NCBI GenBank assembly: GCA_009809945.1
Contig: WTPW01000586.1
Coordinates: forward strand, 154,791 to 218,790
DNA length: 64,000 nucleotides
Reading direction: 5' to 3'
From: Gigaspora margarita
Lineage: Eukaryota > Glomeromycota > Glomeromycetes > Diversisporales > Gigasporaceae
The position numbers were made by a program, and so were the translations under genes. Shown piece by piece: positions 10,431-23,573 of the stretch (positions within the stretch are counted from its first letter, which is position 1; each line of letters begins with the position of its first letter). The notes under the pieces are model-generated. The model was not told the origin of the DNA and made no database searches. It saw nothing but the letters and a program-made list of their open reading frames with translations.

Positions 10431-11852
10431 AATAGTAATTAAATCTCATGATTTTATTTTCAACTTAGATAAATCCCACACACTTTTTGGAGCTAGGATA
10501 TGTACAAATCAGGTTATTTCGGTGCTAAAATAATATTCTGATGCATTAAACGTTGTCAGTCATTTGATTAAATAAATTAAATTTGACAAAAAACAATTTT
10601 GCAAAATATATGAATGTTACATTACTATAATTATACTACTTTAAACCATGGAAAATGAGCATTTTGTCATATTTTAACACAGTTTTATCCTATCGAAATT
10701 ATTGTGTATGATTTTATAAATATTTCAGAGTATCTGGAATAGTTACTAAATCAACAAGAAACATGAACTCAGAACGGGTTGATCCAACCTAACCAGTTCC
10801 TCCACTAACAATCCTAATCACAAAAAATCATGCGTGGATCTTGTACTTCTAACAAATTATTAGAATCTATCTTGTATTTCTAGAAAATCGGTATTAAAAT
10901 CTATTTTTATGCTTTTGAGATTCTATCTATTATTTTAGTTTCGTATTTAATTCAGTGATTTTTAAGCTCTCAAAATTTTTGATCACGAAATAATTTTCAA
11001 GGTTCTTTAATCTTTAGACTCGAATGCATAGAGGAAGTGCACAAAAAGTGTCCATTTATTTCCACTAAAAAAATTGTCTGCATCTCTCATTGTGAAAACC
11101 CAAAATATTTAGGGCGTCCAGAATTAACATTACATAGTTTCAACAATATTTACTAAGCGGTTGGAATCAATGTAATGCAAATAATCGTTCGTTTGAAACA
11201 TCTAAAATTGTTTGAATCTTGTCAATATTCTTTACCTAATTTACTTCTAAAGTTCTAAACTTGTAACGATTGTCAAATTATAATACCACTAATAAATAGT
11301 ATAGTAAGACTAGCTGTTTTCATAAATTTTAGGATTTGTCCGCTCTCCAAAATGTCCCAACTAGAGATGTGCTGTTTACAGTACTTTATATATTGTACAC
11401 AAAAATTTTTGATAATCGTTTCTACTAGTTAATTAAATTGCTAGAAACAACTGTACGTTCTGTATTTGGATAGCATATCTCTACTTCTTGACCTTGTCTT
11501 AAGAATTACCTAATTATTCGGAAATTATGACGTTGTCTTACGGTCCGAGGTTCTAAAGTAACGATAGTTTCTAGAGTTTTTTGATTTGATTCTTAGGACG
11601 AGATCAAAGGATACATTTAGAATGAGTTGACTGTAAATATTTTTATGTTGCCCCCAGAATTTATGAGAATAGCAGTGATTGATCGAAAACGGTACATTAA
11701 GCATTCAAAGAAGGAGCTATGTTAGGAAGAATATTTTTTAAAAAATTTTTTATAGCACTAAAGGTATCTTCATAACAAAACTAAGCCTTTCCATCCTGGT
11801 GCTGCTATTTTTTTATTTGGATGTTCGTAGAACTTGCTTGCTTAATTTATTA
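10431..11852. other. AT-rich DNA, nothing recognised
   Basis: No long open frame, RNA gene or element terminus could be supported. Composition is more even than in the T/A-homopolymer zones elsewhere, so short exons cannot be excluded from sequence reading alone. Confidence 0.35.
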
Positions 11853-11861
11853 TTATCTTTA

Positions 11862-12082
11862 GGCCAATTCTATTTTGACCCGGGTCAAAGTGACCCTCTC
11901 TTAGAATTTAGGGTTAGTGTGAGCCGGAATTATATTAATAATAGCCAGAATTATGTTATTGCCGGCTAAGGGTTTTTTAATATAAAAACACAGTTATATA
12001 TCATTAATAACATAATTCTGCCCAAACTAATCCTAAACTCTAAGAGGGGGTCATTTTGACCCGGGTCAAAATAGAATTTCCC
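11862..12082 (+). mobile_element. 221-bp foldback MITE with 9-bp TSD (Mutator-like)
   Basis: Arms of about 65 bp are inverted repeats: GGCCAATTCTATTTTGACCC on the left, the inverse of GGGAAATTCTATTTTGACCC on the right. Each arm continues through the palindrome GACCCGGGTC and a GTTTAGGATTAGTTTG-like segment. A perfect 9-bp duplication TTATCTTTA is at 11853-11861 and 12083-12091. Nine-base duplications are typical of Mutator-like elements. No coding. Confidence 0.9.
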
Positions 12083-12098
12083 TTATCTTTATTAATTA

Positions 12099-12400
12099 CC
12101 GTAAAACGCTCTTTAAAATACCCGGAGTATTTTACATTCAACACGTGGTCTAGGGGGTACAATACATGGGGGGATACATACTATGGTCAAAGGGGGATAC
12201 TATGCATTCATATGAGTCATGAATCTGAAAATGAAAATAGTGATCTCGAATAGCTTTTTTTTTTTTTGAATACTTATGAATAATGGGAGTACTTTGCATT
12301 TTCTAGAGTCGTGACGTCATTTATAGTACTCGGGTATTCGGGTACAATACAAAAAACCCTCCTCAAAAATGGCAGGGGTACTTTAAAGAGCGTTTTACAG
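12099..12400 (+). mobile_element. 302-bp TA-flanked MITE
   Basis: TIRs CCGTAAAACGCTCTTTAAAA and the inverse of CTGTAAAACGCTCTTTAAAG are flanked by TA at 12097-12098 and 12401-12402. It begins eight bases after the TSD of the neighbouring 221-bp MITE, so the two are almost adjacent. It is consistent with a Tc1/mariner/pogo-type derivative. The 65-codon open frame at 12056-12253 runs from one MITE into the other and is not a gene. Confidence 0.85.
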
Positions 12401-12402
12401 TA

Positions 12403-15400
12403 TTTCTTATTACTTATTTTGGCTATGCCCTTTGTTTCCAAATTTGTATTATATTATCCATACCTTATATTTTTCCATATTTGTTAACAGCCATATTTGA
12501 TAGGGTAAATTTTTCTTCGATTAGATGTTGGATGAATGGATATGTGACCCTATTGTAACGCGCGTTGATTGAGAATCTTAGGTGGTCAGACCCGTTATAG
12601 AAGTAGTGTCAATGGTGTCATTGAAGAGGGTGTAATTGTCAAAGTAACTTGGCAGTGTTGTTGGTTTCGATTACATATTGTATACGCATCACTGATCTAT
12701 TATTTATTTATTGATATCATATATTTATTAGATTAATTCATATCTTCCGCCCATCCGTACCGATCATTGCCCCACCGTCCATCCTTTCGCCGCCCTATTT
12801 CTCTAGCTCCTCTTTTCCTATAATTGCCCAACCTGTTTTTTTGTTTAATTTCAATCATCCTTTTGTCCTTTCCCATAATTAACAACCTTCAGCTTACTAT
12901 CCTGAACTAAATGGTATTGCCTATCATCGATCGCTCTCCCGAATTGATAGTAACACTGGCAACAGTATTGATCAACAATTTGGCTCGCCATGCTTTATGG
13001 GACGGGTAGAAATAACAAAACAAAGGGTCGTTTAGCATTAGTATAAATGTTCAGCCATTACAGAAATAATGATCATGCGCAATAATTCGCGATTTGATAG
13101 TTTTTGAGATATGTTCGTAAAAGGTTTGGAAAAAACATAACGATTATTTCATGGCATATATATATATTCATATACATAAAAAAAAAAAAAAAAAAAACCT
13201 ATATATATATATAAATTAATTAAATTCGACTATTTCCGGTATTTTAAAATCTACGGGTTGAATTCAAAAATGGTCTTAAATGTTAAAATTAGTTCTTTGC
13301 GAGATATCATTGCCATAAAGTTTACCTAAAACATTACTAAGATTCATCATCATTTATAAAAATGAATCTGATCAGCAATTGTTCTATAATTATTATGTGT
13401 TTGCAATCTCGGATTCAACGTTTACGACTTTGTGTTATTGAATTTTCTGCGTCCTGGGAAAGTCAGTGAAGAAAGAAAATCAGAGATAATGTACAAAGAA
13501 ATGCTTCTACGAGTGATGGATAAGTGTAATAAGTGTATACGAGGTGTTGCTGCCATGCCTTAAAAGTAGTATTCCTCTTTGGCAATGATTTTTATGCTTC
13601 CCGTGACTTACAGTATTCGAATACTGTACTATAAAAGTGGATTCATTTTAAAAAAAAAAGAAGCAAGTGCCTAAATTTCATTAATAATAATTAGATTAAT
13701 TTAATCTTGTGTCCTAATATTTAAAATAATAATCGAATTCATAAACACGTATTTTTTTGTTATGCTAAAAACATAAATGTAAACACACGTGCGGAATAAA
13801 GTTTTCAAAATTACGTTTTTGATGTATCATATTATAAATCTCAATATGAATCAAAAACGTAACTTGTAAAGTCTTTCGCTACATTTTGATAATAAAAAGT
13901 ACTATACGAACCATAAACATAGTATTCGTTTTTATTATAGCCCATACATCCCATGGCATTTAAGGTCTTGTTTAACGAAGTGTTATTAACATAATGGCAG
14001 AAATCACGTGTTACATGATGACGACATACGCGCTGCATTGATCGACGAAAAAGGATTGAAATTAAAATTTATCGGGAAATTTTTACTATGAGTGCGCTTG
14101 TTTCCTAAAATTTTCAGAAGTTTATATAACTTCGCGCAGATACATTAAATTAAAGTGAAATCGAAACCGATTTTTCAGAAAAATCACCGTTGCTCTAAAA
14201 AAATTCCTTCAAATTTTGGGCCAAGTACGTGTTTACACCTAATTTTAGGACGCGTCACAGCGTACCTCGCCCAAATTAAAAAGTCCATTTTATTAAATTG
14301 GTACGTATTAAAAATTATATAGAAAGTCTACACAAAAATTTGTGCTAGACCTAGGTTCATCAATTCATTCTAGCATTATCACTAAAAATTTTATTGACCA
14401 ATTAGATTTCAAAATTAAGAACATTAAGTGCAACGCGAAAAAATATAAAAACAAAACAATCAGACAAAAAAAAAAGTGTTGTAACCAAAATTTTACCTTA
14501 TGCCATCAATAAAGTTTTTCTTACGAAATTATTGTATTCTATAGCTACTAAGCCACCTTATAGCAAGAGTTGACCTTGTTTAACAGATAGCGACGTGGTT
14601 CGGGCAAATCCGACATATTTTGCCCAGGCAAAATTATCTGACGCTGGCGAAATATTTAAGAATTCAGAAAATGCAAAATTACTAAATGTATATATTTTTT
14701 TGATTAAATTAGTTTAAGCCGAACATTGACAAATGCCAGAGGACTAAATTTTTACAATTTTTTTCATAAAAAATTCTGGACAAAAAATTGCTAAATTGCA
14801 ACTTCGCAGTTGTTAAGAAATAATTTTGTTGATTTCAAACCTCTATGATTGTGTAATTAAAAAGAAATTAAGATAATTTTATGTGATGAATCTAAAAGAA
14901 CACATAATAATAAACCAGTTCCAAATTCTATTTCATTCGTTAAAAATTTCAAGTGACTTAAATAAGTTGATTAATAAAAAGAAAATAGCAAAGAATAGGA
15001 AGAAGAAAATTAATCGTACGATTTGCCAGAAAAGCCAATCATCGTGGAACACTTGACATTACAAGGAAATTGCCTGTAGTTCTGTGAATAGGGATTTTAT
15101 AGCTTGTAAATATATCGATTCCGCTTGTAACAATATCTATATTAGGTACAATAAAACCCTGCAAATTGGGCAGAACACATATCAGAATATTAAATAGAAT
15201 ATAGCTATAAGTGATCTCGTTGTTTTAGGATAAATGTGAACCAAGGCACATACGAACTTTAGGGATAATCCATACGATCTTATAATTAATGCTTCTATAT
15301 GGTGAGAATACATTGAGTCAAATTCCTACACTTTGACTCTCACAGCCGTGGATAATGTCCTGTGACAAGCTGTTCACTAAAGTGAAAAAAGTTCGCGTCA

Positions 15401-15708
15401 ATGTGGACGAATTAAACCCTATGACTTATATAATTTGTGTATTTTCTGATTAAATAAGAAAATAGGACTTACATTAATGCATAAATACTTGTAATTTCAT
15501 TGAACTCGTGCCTTATCTCAAACCTACTTCTTTTGCTCTTAATTTTAGATCGATATTGTGTACACTCCACGTGAAACGCGCCCGCATTGTTTTGTGTGAA
15601 TTAATATTTCATTATTTGAGAAACTGAATCGAGTTCAAGCCGTTTTTTATTTTATTTTTTTTTGAGTATGGGTCTATATAAACGATAGGACGTTATATGA
15701 TCGAATTA
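12403..15708. other. AT-rich DNA, no supported gene
   Basis: Contains a (TA)n/A20/(TA)n block at 13157-13215 and a C-rich pyrimidine stretch at 12750-12850 (CCCACCGTCCATCC...). Short open frames such as 13841-14038 (minus) show no recognisable domain. Near 14250-14500 the composition resembles diverged coding or UTR DNA, but no frame holds. Confidence 0.35.
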
Positions 15709-16008
15709 TATGGGGTGTTAGTAGAAACCAAGCAAATTATTTCTAATTAAATTTTTTTTAAACTTCAGATTAAAGATATTTTAATTCTATAACTATATAG
15801 AACTAAAATATAATTTTATTAAATTTGGTTTAATAGTTATTTAAATAACTATTAAACCAAATTGATATAATATATTTTATTTCTATATAGAATTAAATAA
15901 AAAAATTTTATCATGATTGATTTAATAGTTGTTAAGATATTTTAATTTAAAGTTTAAAAAAAATTTACAAAAAATGATTTGCCTGGTTTCTATTGACACC
16001 CCCCCATG
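15709..16008. mobile_element. Single-unit palindromic-module element
   Basis: Left end TATGGGGTGTTAGTAGAAAC is mirrored by the inverse of the right end (ATGGGGGGGTGTCAATAGAAA). Both continue as CCARGCAAAT, TTTTTTTTAAACTTYA and the shared core with GTTGTTAAGATATTTTAATT. A second internal palindrome (TTTGGTTTAATAGTTATTTA and its inverse) lies at 15822-15865, so the arms contain two nested hairpins. Confidence 0.8.
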
Positions 16009-18416
16009 TGTGAATTTTGGAACGAATTATATTTTTTATAATTCGAGAATAAGTGTTCTTAAGATTATTAGCCGGAAATATTTTTGGCGCACTGAAATGA
16101 TATTTATGTCTAAGTAAGCCTATTCCAAAGGGTTAAAAATTATCATGTGTAATTTTAAATATTACTTTTAACCATTATAAAAATATCGCCAATTCGAGTG
16201 CTTAAATAAAATTCCTCTGCAGGAATTCCATTAATCGTGGGCATCTCTTTTTAAATTGTACCATTAACAAAGAACGTGTACACACTTGAAATTTCTCTAG
16301 ATCGCAATAGAGATTCTCTAAAGTTTTCTGGCTAGGTATTTGGTTTTAGACCCTGGATCTTTTAATCACTGTATTCGTAGCACTCATTAAAGCATAATAT
16401 ACTATAAATAGAACGCCCATTCTCGAATAATTCATACAGCTCCTACCGCATTGTACAGCCATCTTTTAAAAATAATACGAGTTAGAGAATGAGTTTATCA
16501 GGCCATCATATGAAGATGGTGCAAAATAGATACTTACGTTGAAAGATAGACGCATGTGTAGTCAACTAGACACATGTTGATAAAACAGCATAAATACGCG
16601 AATATATAAATGATATCATTTTAATCTAATCTAATGAAAAAAGTTCTGACACTAGTATTAATAAATGATGCTTACTTTCGTCAATTTCGGCTACCATTTT
16701 ATAGAAAGATTAGAAAGATCCGTTTTAACATATCATTATCGAAGCTATACATGGTATGTACGTGCATTGCTCGCCTTACGATGAAGTAATTCCTTTTCGT
16801 TAATATTCATCATTCACCCGACTATAAAACTATGAGAAACGTTATGAAATTAAATCCTACACATATAAGTTAATAATAGAGAATTGAACTGCATAATATT
16901 ATTCTTAACTATTTAACCATGTTTAATTTGTTTAATTATTTGCTTCAGCCGGCATTAACACCATTCTCGATAATTTTGGCCAATGATCAACTTAATTCTG
17001 CCCAAGCGACGAGATTCATATTCTTAATTAGCTAAGCTGAGCGTGAATGCGCGCTGCTCTCTCAACCGATTGTACAAATTGATTATAACTCCGTTTCGCG
17101 TTTCCTATATATCTGTACCATCAACAAAATTTTATTCCACGCGGCCAAGTGGCTAATGCGTTAATCTGAGCATCTGAAGGTTTTATAAGAATCATTAACA
17201 TCATTAAGGCTTCGTTCAAAGTGTATCTGTGCCAAGGATTTTATCGACTAAATCACAATATAAAGCAAAATATAAAAGATTGCAAGATTTTCAAATCTCA
17301 CAATCATTCTTTATATTAAAGCGATTATCATAATATTTTCTTAAACTGTCATAATCAAGCTACGTTAGATTTCTACTCCAATAGTCATATTCTGTAATTC
17401 TCAGTTACGCACAAAAATTAGCCGTTACTTACTCCGATAGAACAAATTTTAAGATATCTATCGTTCACGATCCAAATGCCGCTCATTTGTAGACTTCACA
17501 GACAATATAGTTCAAACAGTTAATTCAAAACAAGATTATTTTACATTTTACCGGTAGCTTATTTCATAGTATATTTCACCGAGAGCTCGCTTCGTAGACT
17601 AAGTAATTCTAGTCATGTAATTAGATTTAGAATTAGAGTTAAAATTAGTGCAATTTATAAAAAAATGTCTGAAGCGAGCTGTCAGTGAAACAAACTGTCG
17701 ATAAAATAAACTGTCTGTGAAATGAAATGTATGAAATGAACTTTGGTCTCTGTGTTTGTGAAGTGATTGTCGCTGATCCATCGCATAATTCATGATCATG
17801 GGCTAATATCGTAGCACACAAATAAAGTCTATGATCACAAGCATGGCATGTATTTCATTTCCAACGGAGCTAACTGCGCGCATTGTAGCTATCTCTACTA
17901 GTCATCGACAGACCATGTGATTAGTCAAGCTGACTAACCTTAATGCCGGTAAAATAAATGATATGATAACGATTTGACGGAATAACGAACTTTTCAAAAT
18001 TTAAAATTGTGACAGAGTTTCATGTGTTGATTTTTGATGATGTACAGGGATTGAGTCGAAAATTTGGAAATTAAAAGAGAAGCTTATGTATTGAACTATA
18101 GAATTTTGGTATATTCATCATTGTGGTGCACTTGAGGTATGAAGCATTCAAAATTCTGAAATAAAACGGTTTTGTTGTTATTGAATTTTTTAGGTCGTCA
18201 ATGATTGACACCCCAATTTTCTTATCTGGTTTTTCTTCGATCTTAAAAGGCTTAAACATATTACATCGTTAGGTTTCGCTTCATTGCCTTTCATCTCACC
18301 ATTAATTCCAACACGGCATCTCAAAAGTTGATGGTAATTTCCCATAAGATACCTCAAATTTGGTCCACGTGTCTTTACCTAAAATATATTGTCAGGATTT
18401 AATATTGGGATATAGA
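16009..18416. other. AT-rich DNA, no supported gene
   Basis: No protein family recognised. A purely tRNA-like phrase CGGCCAAGTGGCTAATGCG at about 17142 lacks any downstream B-box and is listed under rejected items. Near 17540-17760 short words 'CGAAGCGAGCT', 'AAACTGTC' and 'GAAATGAA' recur, suggesting an old degenerate repeat. Confidence 0.35.
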
Positions 18417-18987
18417 TATGGTAAGTGACACGGAGGTCACAGGCATGCCACCATGACATGCTAATGATGGCATGCCAATGGCATGCCCAAAATCTAAATA
18501 GTCAATAGGCATGTCACTTATATAGAAAGAACTGATTTACATAATAATTGAATAGAAGGGACCGGATAGAAAACGGGGCCGAGAAGAAATTTTGAGAAAA
18601 CATCCGAAAAATTCCGAAATGCAATTCGAACCAGACCAATCCAATAGACTCAGTAGACAGTCTAATGGTCTAATGATGTCTAATTAAAGCCTTTAGACAA
18701 TGGACAAATAAATATATAGTTTAAAGTAATCTGATTGGTTACTTTCAGAAATTATGATCTGATGGACCAATAGACAAGTTAATTTATGAATAGACATATT
18801 GTCTAATTAAATTTTTATTTAAATAGACATTGTTCTATTCTCAACCAAATTGAATAGACATTAGACAATTAAACCATTAGGCAATTTTGATTAGACTATG
18901 TCTATTCACAACCCTGTCTATAGTGTGGCTTGGCATGAATTTTGGCTATGGATGGCATGCCAAATTTTTAGCCGTACCACTCCCTAA
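18417..18987 (+). mobile_element. About 570-bp hAT-like non-autonomous element with GGCATGCC repeats
   Basis: The right end read inward is TTAGGGAGTGGTACGG, followed by TTTGGCATGCCATCC. The left end is TATGGTAAGTGACACGG, followed by a cluster of GGCATGCC words at about 18443-18520. The GGCATGCC words sit just inside the ends, as in the 5.36-kb hAT element at 50911-56268, whose termini (TAGGGTGGTTGG) are similar. The middle is full of TAGAC/GTCTA words and may be a second inserted element with an end CAGGGTTGTGAATAGAC near 18900-18917. TSD not resolved. Confidence 0.55.
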
Positions 18988-20414
18988 GTATCGGAATAAG
19001 ACTGTTAACGTAATGGCTTTAAAAAATTTCTCTCTGTAATGGCAACAATAATAGCCATTAATATTATAGGAATTATACACTTAATGATATTAATTTTCGA
19101 ACGTGAAAAAAATAAATTCAAATTGAATGCAATGTTAAAATTATTACCTTTGTTATTATAATTGTCTTTTATTGCTAACACTATAATCTTGATACGCTTT
19201 CTACTAGTTAAATTAAAGTTACTTTTGATAATAGATAGTTATATATTTAAGTAAAAAATTTGGTTTCTTTTAATTGAACTTGTGCATTTTTTTGTAAGCA
19301 AATTAAAAGTACGGCATGTGCCAAAATGTGTATATACTATAAGCTATCGACATTATAATAACCCCACAATTAGTTAAAATACGTGAGTTAACAACGTATA
19401 TAGTGTTACGTTGATTTGTGGTTCTTTTTAAGCTTGTGAAAACACGTAGAACCATATGGATGTTTTGGTAAGCTGTAAAAGGAAAATGAATTTCGTATTA
19501 TAGTTCTTAGATGGCACGATTCTTGAAATCTGAAAAGCCTCAAGGTCTTTGAAATTATCACTGGAATCTCTCAAATTAGCGATATAGTGGATAATAGTTA
19601 TAGCTAATATATTAAAAGCTTTTAGTATTTGATATTTTCAATATTTCATAAGCAGCAGAACTTACCTTAAATTTGTAACTCGATTGAACCAAAATTCGAA
19701 AAAAAATTAGAAGTTGCAGCTCAAGTAATCTTTCTTACTTCGTGTAACTAATCGTTAAAATTGCCCTTGTCTCCGTGGAGTATTTGCACCAAAAAATTCC
19801 GGACGAAATTCTTTTTTGTAAAATGCTAAAGAAATTATATAAATTATAATGACTCGAGACACTGGACGAAGATATACTATGCAAATAAAAATTATCTGTG
19901 GTCATATGATAAAATTTATTAATAAGTATTTTTTCATAGATAATAATATATAGCAATTTATTGCAAATTTTAAATAGATGCACAGCCTAATGTTTCGATG
20001 GTTTCGGATAAAATTTTGTCCTTATAGAGAAATTATAGGTTGGTCTTTACGAAATTCTATCATAAGCTATCGAACCGTTAGAACTACACATCTATTTACC
20101 TTGGCAATTATTAATAAAATTATTATCCTTATAAATTTTTGTTAATAATATGTACCCAAGTATAGTTTTGATTTACATATATAATATATTGCGAGATTCT
20201 AATAACAATAAAATATTAATTCTAACATGTAATTTTAATAGAAATTACTTGACATACTACTAACCTGTTGTGGATCAGAATCTCCTAACGGATACGAACC
20301 GAGCAAACTCGTGACATTTGACAACTAACCAAATTATGCATAATTCTCCGATCAAATATTTTTAGTACACACGGAGCTGATCAAGGCAACCTTATTTTTA
20401 TGGATAAATCTATT
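18988..20414. other. AT-rich DNA, nothing recognised
   Basis: No gene, RNA or element terminus could be supported. The longest minus-strand open frame (19735-19983, 82 codons) has no domain-like features. Confidence 0.35.
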
Positions 20415-20613
20415 CGTAACAGCATGTTACGTAACAGCAATATTCTATAACTCAAAATTTTACTAGGGTAACCCCTGTAGCACTTCTAACAAAAAAATCC
20501 TCTCGCAATTTTGTATTAATTTTGACTCTAACCCTAATTTTAACCCTAACCATAATTCTAACATTAATACTGATCTTATAGCTGTTACGTAACAGGGTAA
20601 CAGGCATAAAATG
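20415..20613. mobile_element. Probable 200-bp MITE with TTACGTAACAG ends
   Basis: The left end CGTAACAGCATGTTACGTAACAG and the right end CTGTTACGTAACAGGGTAACAG are imperfect inverted repeats. Each contains the perfect palindrome CTGTTACGTAACAG or a variant. The interior includes telomere-like ACCCTAATTTTAACCCTAAC. No clear TSD. Confidence 0.5.
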
Positions 20614-20933
20614 ACGCATATGAATAAATAAAATCAATAAAATCAAACCAGTTGGTTTCCATTAGTAAAATTCCGCAAGGAATATGTTTAATTTGACCGC
20701 GTTACACTCAGTATTGAAATCTGATTGGTCAAAATTATGTACTGTACATATTATCCATGATTTTTTTTTAAAATTACCGTATTACCCTATGATAGTAGAC
20801 CAACGTGTTTTTTTCACTAATATATTCTGGTGAAATATAATAGACCCAGATGGATAATGAAATACGGTAAAGGGTAGGGTTCTTAGTTGATTCGTCATAC
20901 CGAATCTAAAGACGACTGTTTGGGAGTCGTTTA

Positions 20934-22297
20934 AAGCCTGGCACCTCACGATCATCATAATCATCGGATAATCATGGGATATACCTTATAAAATAAACAT
21001 TTAGCGAATGTTTCAACTACTTGATTAAATTCGATAAAATTTTTTTTATTTTATCCTATGCATTTATAAAATTAAAATAAAAAAAGTTTATTAAATTGGG
21101 ATTCATGGCTGGGCGAGACCAACTTGATTCTGTGTTTTACATTACCCCCCCCTACCCTCTGGAGGAGGGAGGGGCACATATTATATATAGAAAAAAAATT
21201 TTTTAAGACAATTTCTATATACTAAGACAATTTATTTTTACTATGAAGTAGAGGGGGAGGCTCTGAAGGGGGTGTTATGTAAAACATAGAATCAAGTTGG
21301 TCTTGCCTTGTCGAGAAACCTTTGGTAAAAGTTTAAAAAAAACTTTCGTATATCTTGGAAAAAAGCTAAAATCAGGTGATTTTTCTCTTTTAAACTTTAA
21401 TCGATGATTTCTCGACTCCCATCTATCCAAATCCGATAAAAATTTTTTTATTTTAATTCTGAGCTTATTGAATTAATATAAAAACTGCGGCAAATTTCTT
21501 TAAAATTTGAATAAAGATTATTTGACGTTTACCTGATCAAATTCGGTCAAATTTTTTATTTTAATTCTATAGATTCATAGAATTAAAATCAAAAAAAATT
21601 TTATCGAATTTGGATGAAAGGTTGTTGAATCTATAAAATTAAAATAAAAAAATTTTGATCGAATTGGATCAGGCAAGTGTCAAGTAATCATCATTTAAAA
21701 TTAAAGAAAGTTGCCGCAGTTTTTATTTTATAAATACTTAAACTTTGAACGAAGATTACTCGACATTTATCTGATCAAATTCGATCAAAATTTTTTATTT
21801 TAATTCTATTTATCCATAGAATTAAAATAAAAAAAAATTTTATCTGATTTGATCGGGTAATCTTCGTTCAAAGTTTAAATATCTAATAAAATAAAAACTG
21901 CGGCAAATTTTTTTTTAACTTTTAATGAATATTTCTCGATAAAATTCGATAATTTTTTTTTTTTTTAATCCTATAAGCTCATAGAATTAAAATAAAAAAA
22001 TTTTATCGAATTTAGATAGGTGGGTGTCGAGAAATCTTCGGTTAAAGTTTAAAAGAGAAAAAATCACCTGATTTTTAAAACTTTTACCGAAGATTCTCGA
22101 CAACCATGAATCAAAATTCAATAGAATTTTTATTTAATTCTATAAACGCATAGGATAAAATAAGAAATCTTTAATTTAATTGAGTAGTTGTTAAGAAACC
22201 TTCGCTAGAAGTTTTAAAAAATCTTTATTTTGATAGACATACCCCGTGATTATCCGATGATCGGGAATTTTGTGAGGTGCCAAGCTTTAAACGACTC
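20934..22297. mobile_element. 1.36-kb foldback element: palindromic-module array A
   Basis: Outer ends GAGTCGTTTAAAGCCTGGCA and its inverse at 22278-22297 are nearly exact. Inside come matching ATCATCGGATAATCAYGGG blocks in inverse orientation. Between them lie six or seven palindromic modules (centres about 21070, 21450, 21575, 21640, 21825, 21975, 22135), each with a TTTTTTATTTTAATTCTAT centre. The module arms carry CGAAGATTACTCGACA and GATCAAATTCGATCAA. Spacers 'AAAACTGCGGCAAATTT' alternate in direction. The whole element folds back on itself. No coding capacity. Confidence 0.8.
21112..21307 (+). mobile_element. 196-bp MITE with GGCAAGACCAACTTGATT ends, inside array A
   Basis: TIRs of about 35 bp: GGCGAGACCAACTTGATTCT and its inverse, leading to ACATTACCCCCCCCTACCC on one side and a G-rich partner on the other. 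The uninterrupted opposite arm of array A predicts CATGGTTGTCGAG. The insertion split this with CTG (21109-21111) and TTG (21308-21310) at the junctions, so a 3-bp target duplication is likely. A 3-bp TSD with GG-starting TIRs would suit PIF/Harbinger. The same TIR borders both assembly gaps. Confidence 0.7.
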
Positions 22298-23565
22298 GTT
22301 TTGTTGCATATGCCAATGTTATTTTGAAGTTCAACAATATGAATGTGAATCTACCCAGAATATGATTATCGTATGATTTTCTGCTGTGTGACAAATAATG
22401 CAAATCGATTTTTAAAATCATATTTATACATTATGTGACGTGTAATCGGAAATTTTTTCGTATAATGTACGCATCACACCGGTTGTTTATGCCTGAAAGA
22501 CTCTAGACGGGGGTACAAGAACTGAGTAATTAAAAATTCAATAAAAGTTTTTTTTTATTTTAATTCTATATAATTGTTTATAAATTTAGCCAGTCTTGCA
22601 AAAAAGCATGAGAACTTCGTATACGTACGCACGTACCTCTGTTCGCATGAAATAATCCCTGATCATCTTTCACTGAACATAGCATACCAACGGCATAAAC
22701 AGAAGGATTTGGTTCATGGGTGCGTGATTAGGTAACGAAAGATAGATCAAATGGCGCATTGAGCAGGAAAGATTTTTCCGTACCACAAAATAGTTTAGCG
22801 ATAGTGCTAAGAAGCTTTGATTTTGTAACTCATTTTTCTTATAAGTCGGCATGCATTAGTATAATGCGGCTAATGTGGGTTGGCAAGGATCTAGAATGAA
22901 AAGCGCATCATAAGCGTCATCTATCAATAGAAATTGTTTCCCTAAAAACACTCAAGCTTGCCTGTCGTTAATCAAAACTGTGTACAAGGCCTCAGCTATT
23001 TAGAGTATCTGAAGCATACCTAAGAAAAAACTATAAATAAAATCTTGGCAGAGCAGATACACATGAGACCAGCCTTACCGTAGAAATTGGCGTTTAGTAG
23101 GTAATTTTGCTTAAATAACCGTGCACTCGTACTAAAATACATATGTAGTGCTAGGTAAGTAAAATGCAAACGGAAGGATACTTCAAGAACACGGAACCCA
23201 GTGACCATCACTTCAGTGAAATTGTTTACTAACAGTTAACAAATCTGGGCCTAAACTATGTTGTCACCTAACCCTAACACTAACCCTAACTTAGGCCGAG
23301 TGTTTAATCATGTGATGTGATGAGCACGAAGATATCACTAGGTTTCTTATGCTTAAAATTACCCCACGAATCATATAATAATTTATATTAAAACTTTTGT
23401 CATTAATCACATAATAAACGTTTTCTGATTTTATTATTCATCTCGTGAATTTCAAGGGAAAACATAGAGGTTTCTACCTACTGATATTCAGCGATCTGGG
23501 CTCGAAAACCTGTAGAATGCTAAGAAGTTTGTTAGTTCTGCATGCTAGAAAATCCCGAGTAAGTA
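22298..23565. other. AT-rich DNA with a telomere-like motif
   Basis: Telomere-like CCTAACCCTAACACTAACCC is at 23268-23290. A 30-base phrase 'ACAAATAATGCARATC' followed by 'TTTTNAAAAT' at about 22390 recurs at about 40287. No gene recognised. Minus-strand open frames at 22670-22852 and 23020-23211 show no domain. Confidence 0.4.
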
Positions 23566-23573
23566 GTTAAACC

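Noticed and set aside
17142..17215. tRNA-like phrase CGGCCAAGTGGCTAATGCG followed by GAGCATCTGAAGG
   Set aside because: No B-box (GGTTCRANNC) follows at the right distance and no acceptor or T stem can be paired. Chance or a long-decayed relic.
20900..22300. CRISPR-like regularly spaced repeats in the palindrome arrays
   Set aside because: Spacers are themselves related and palindromic, the repeats are long and diverged, there are no cas genes and the DNA is eukaryotic in character.
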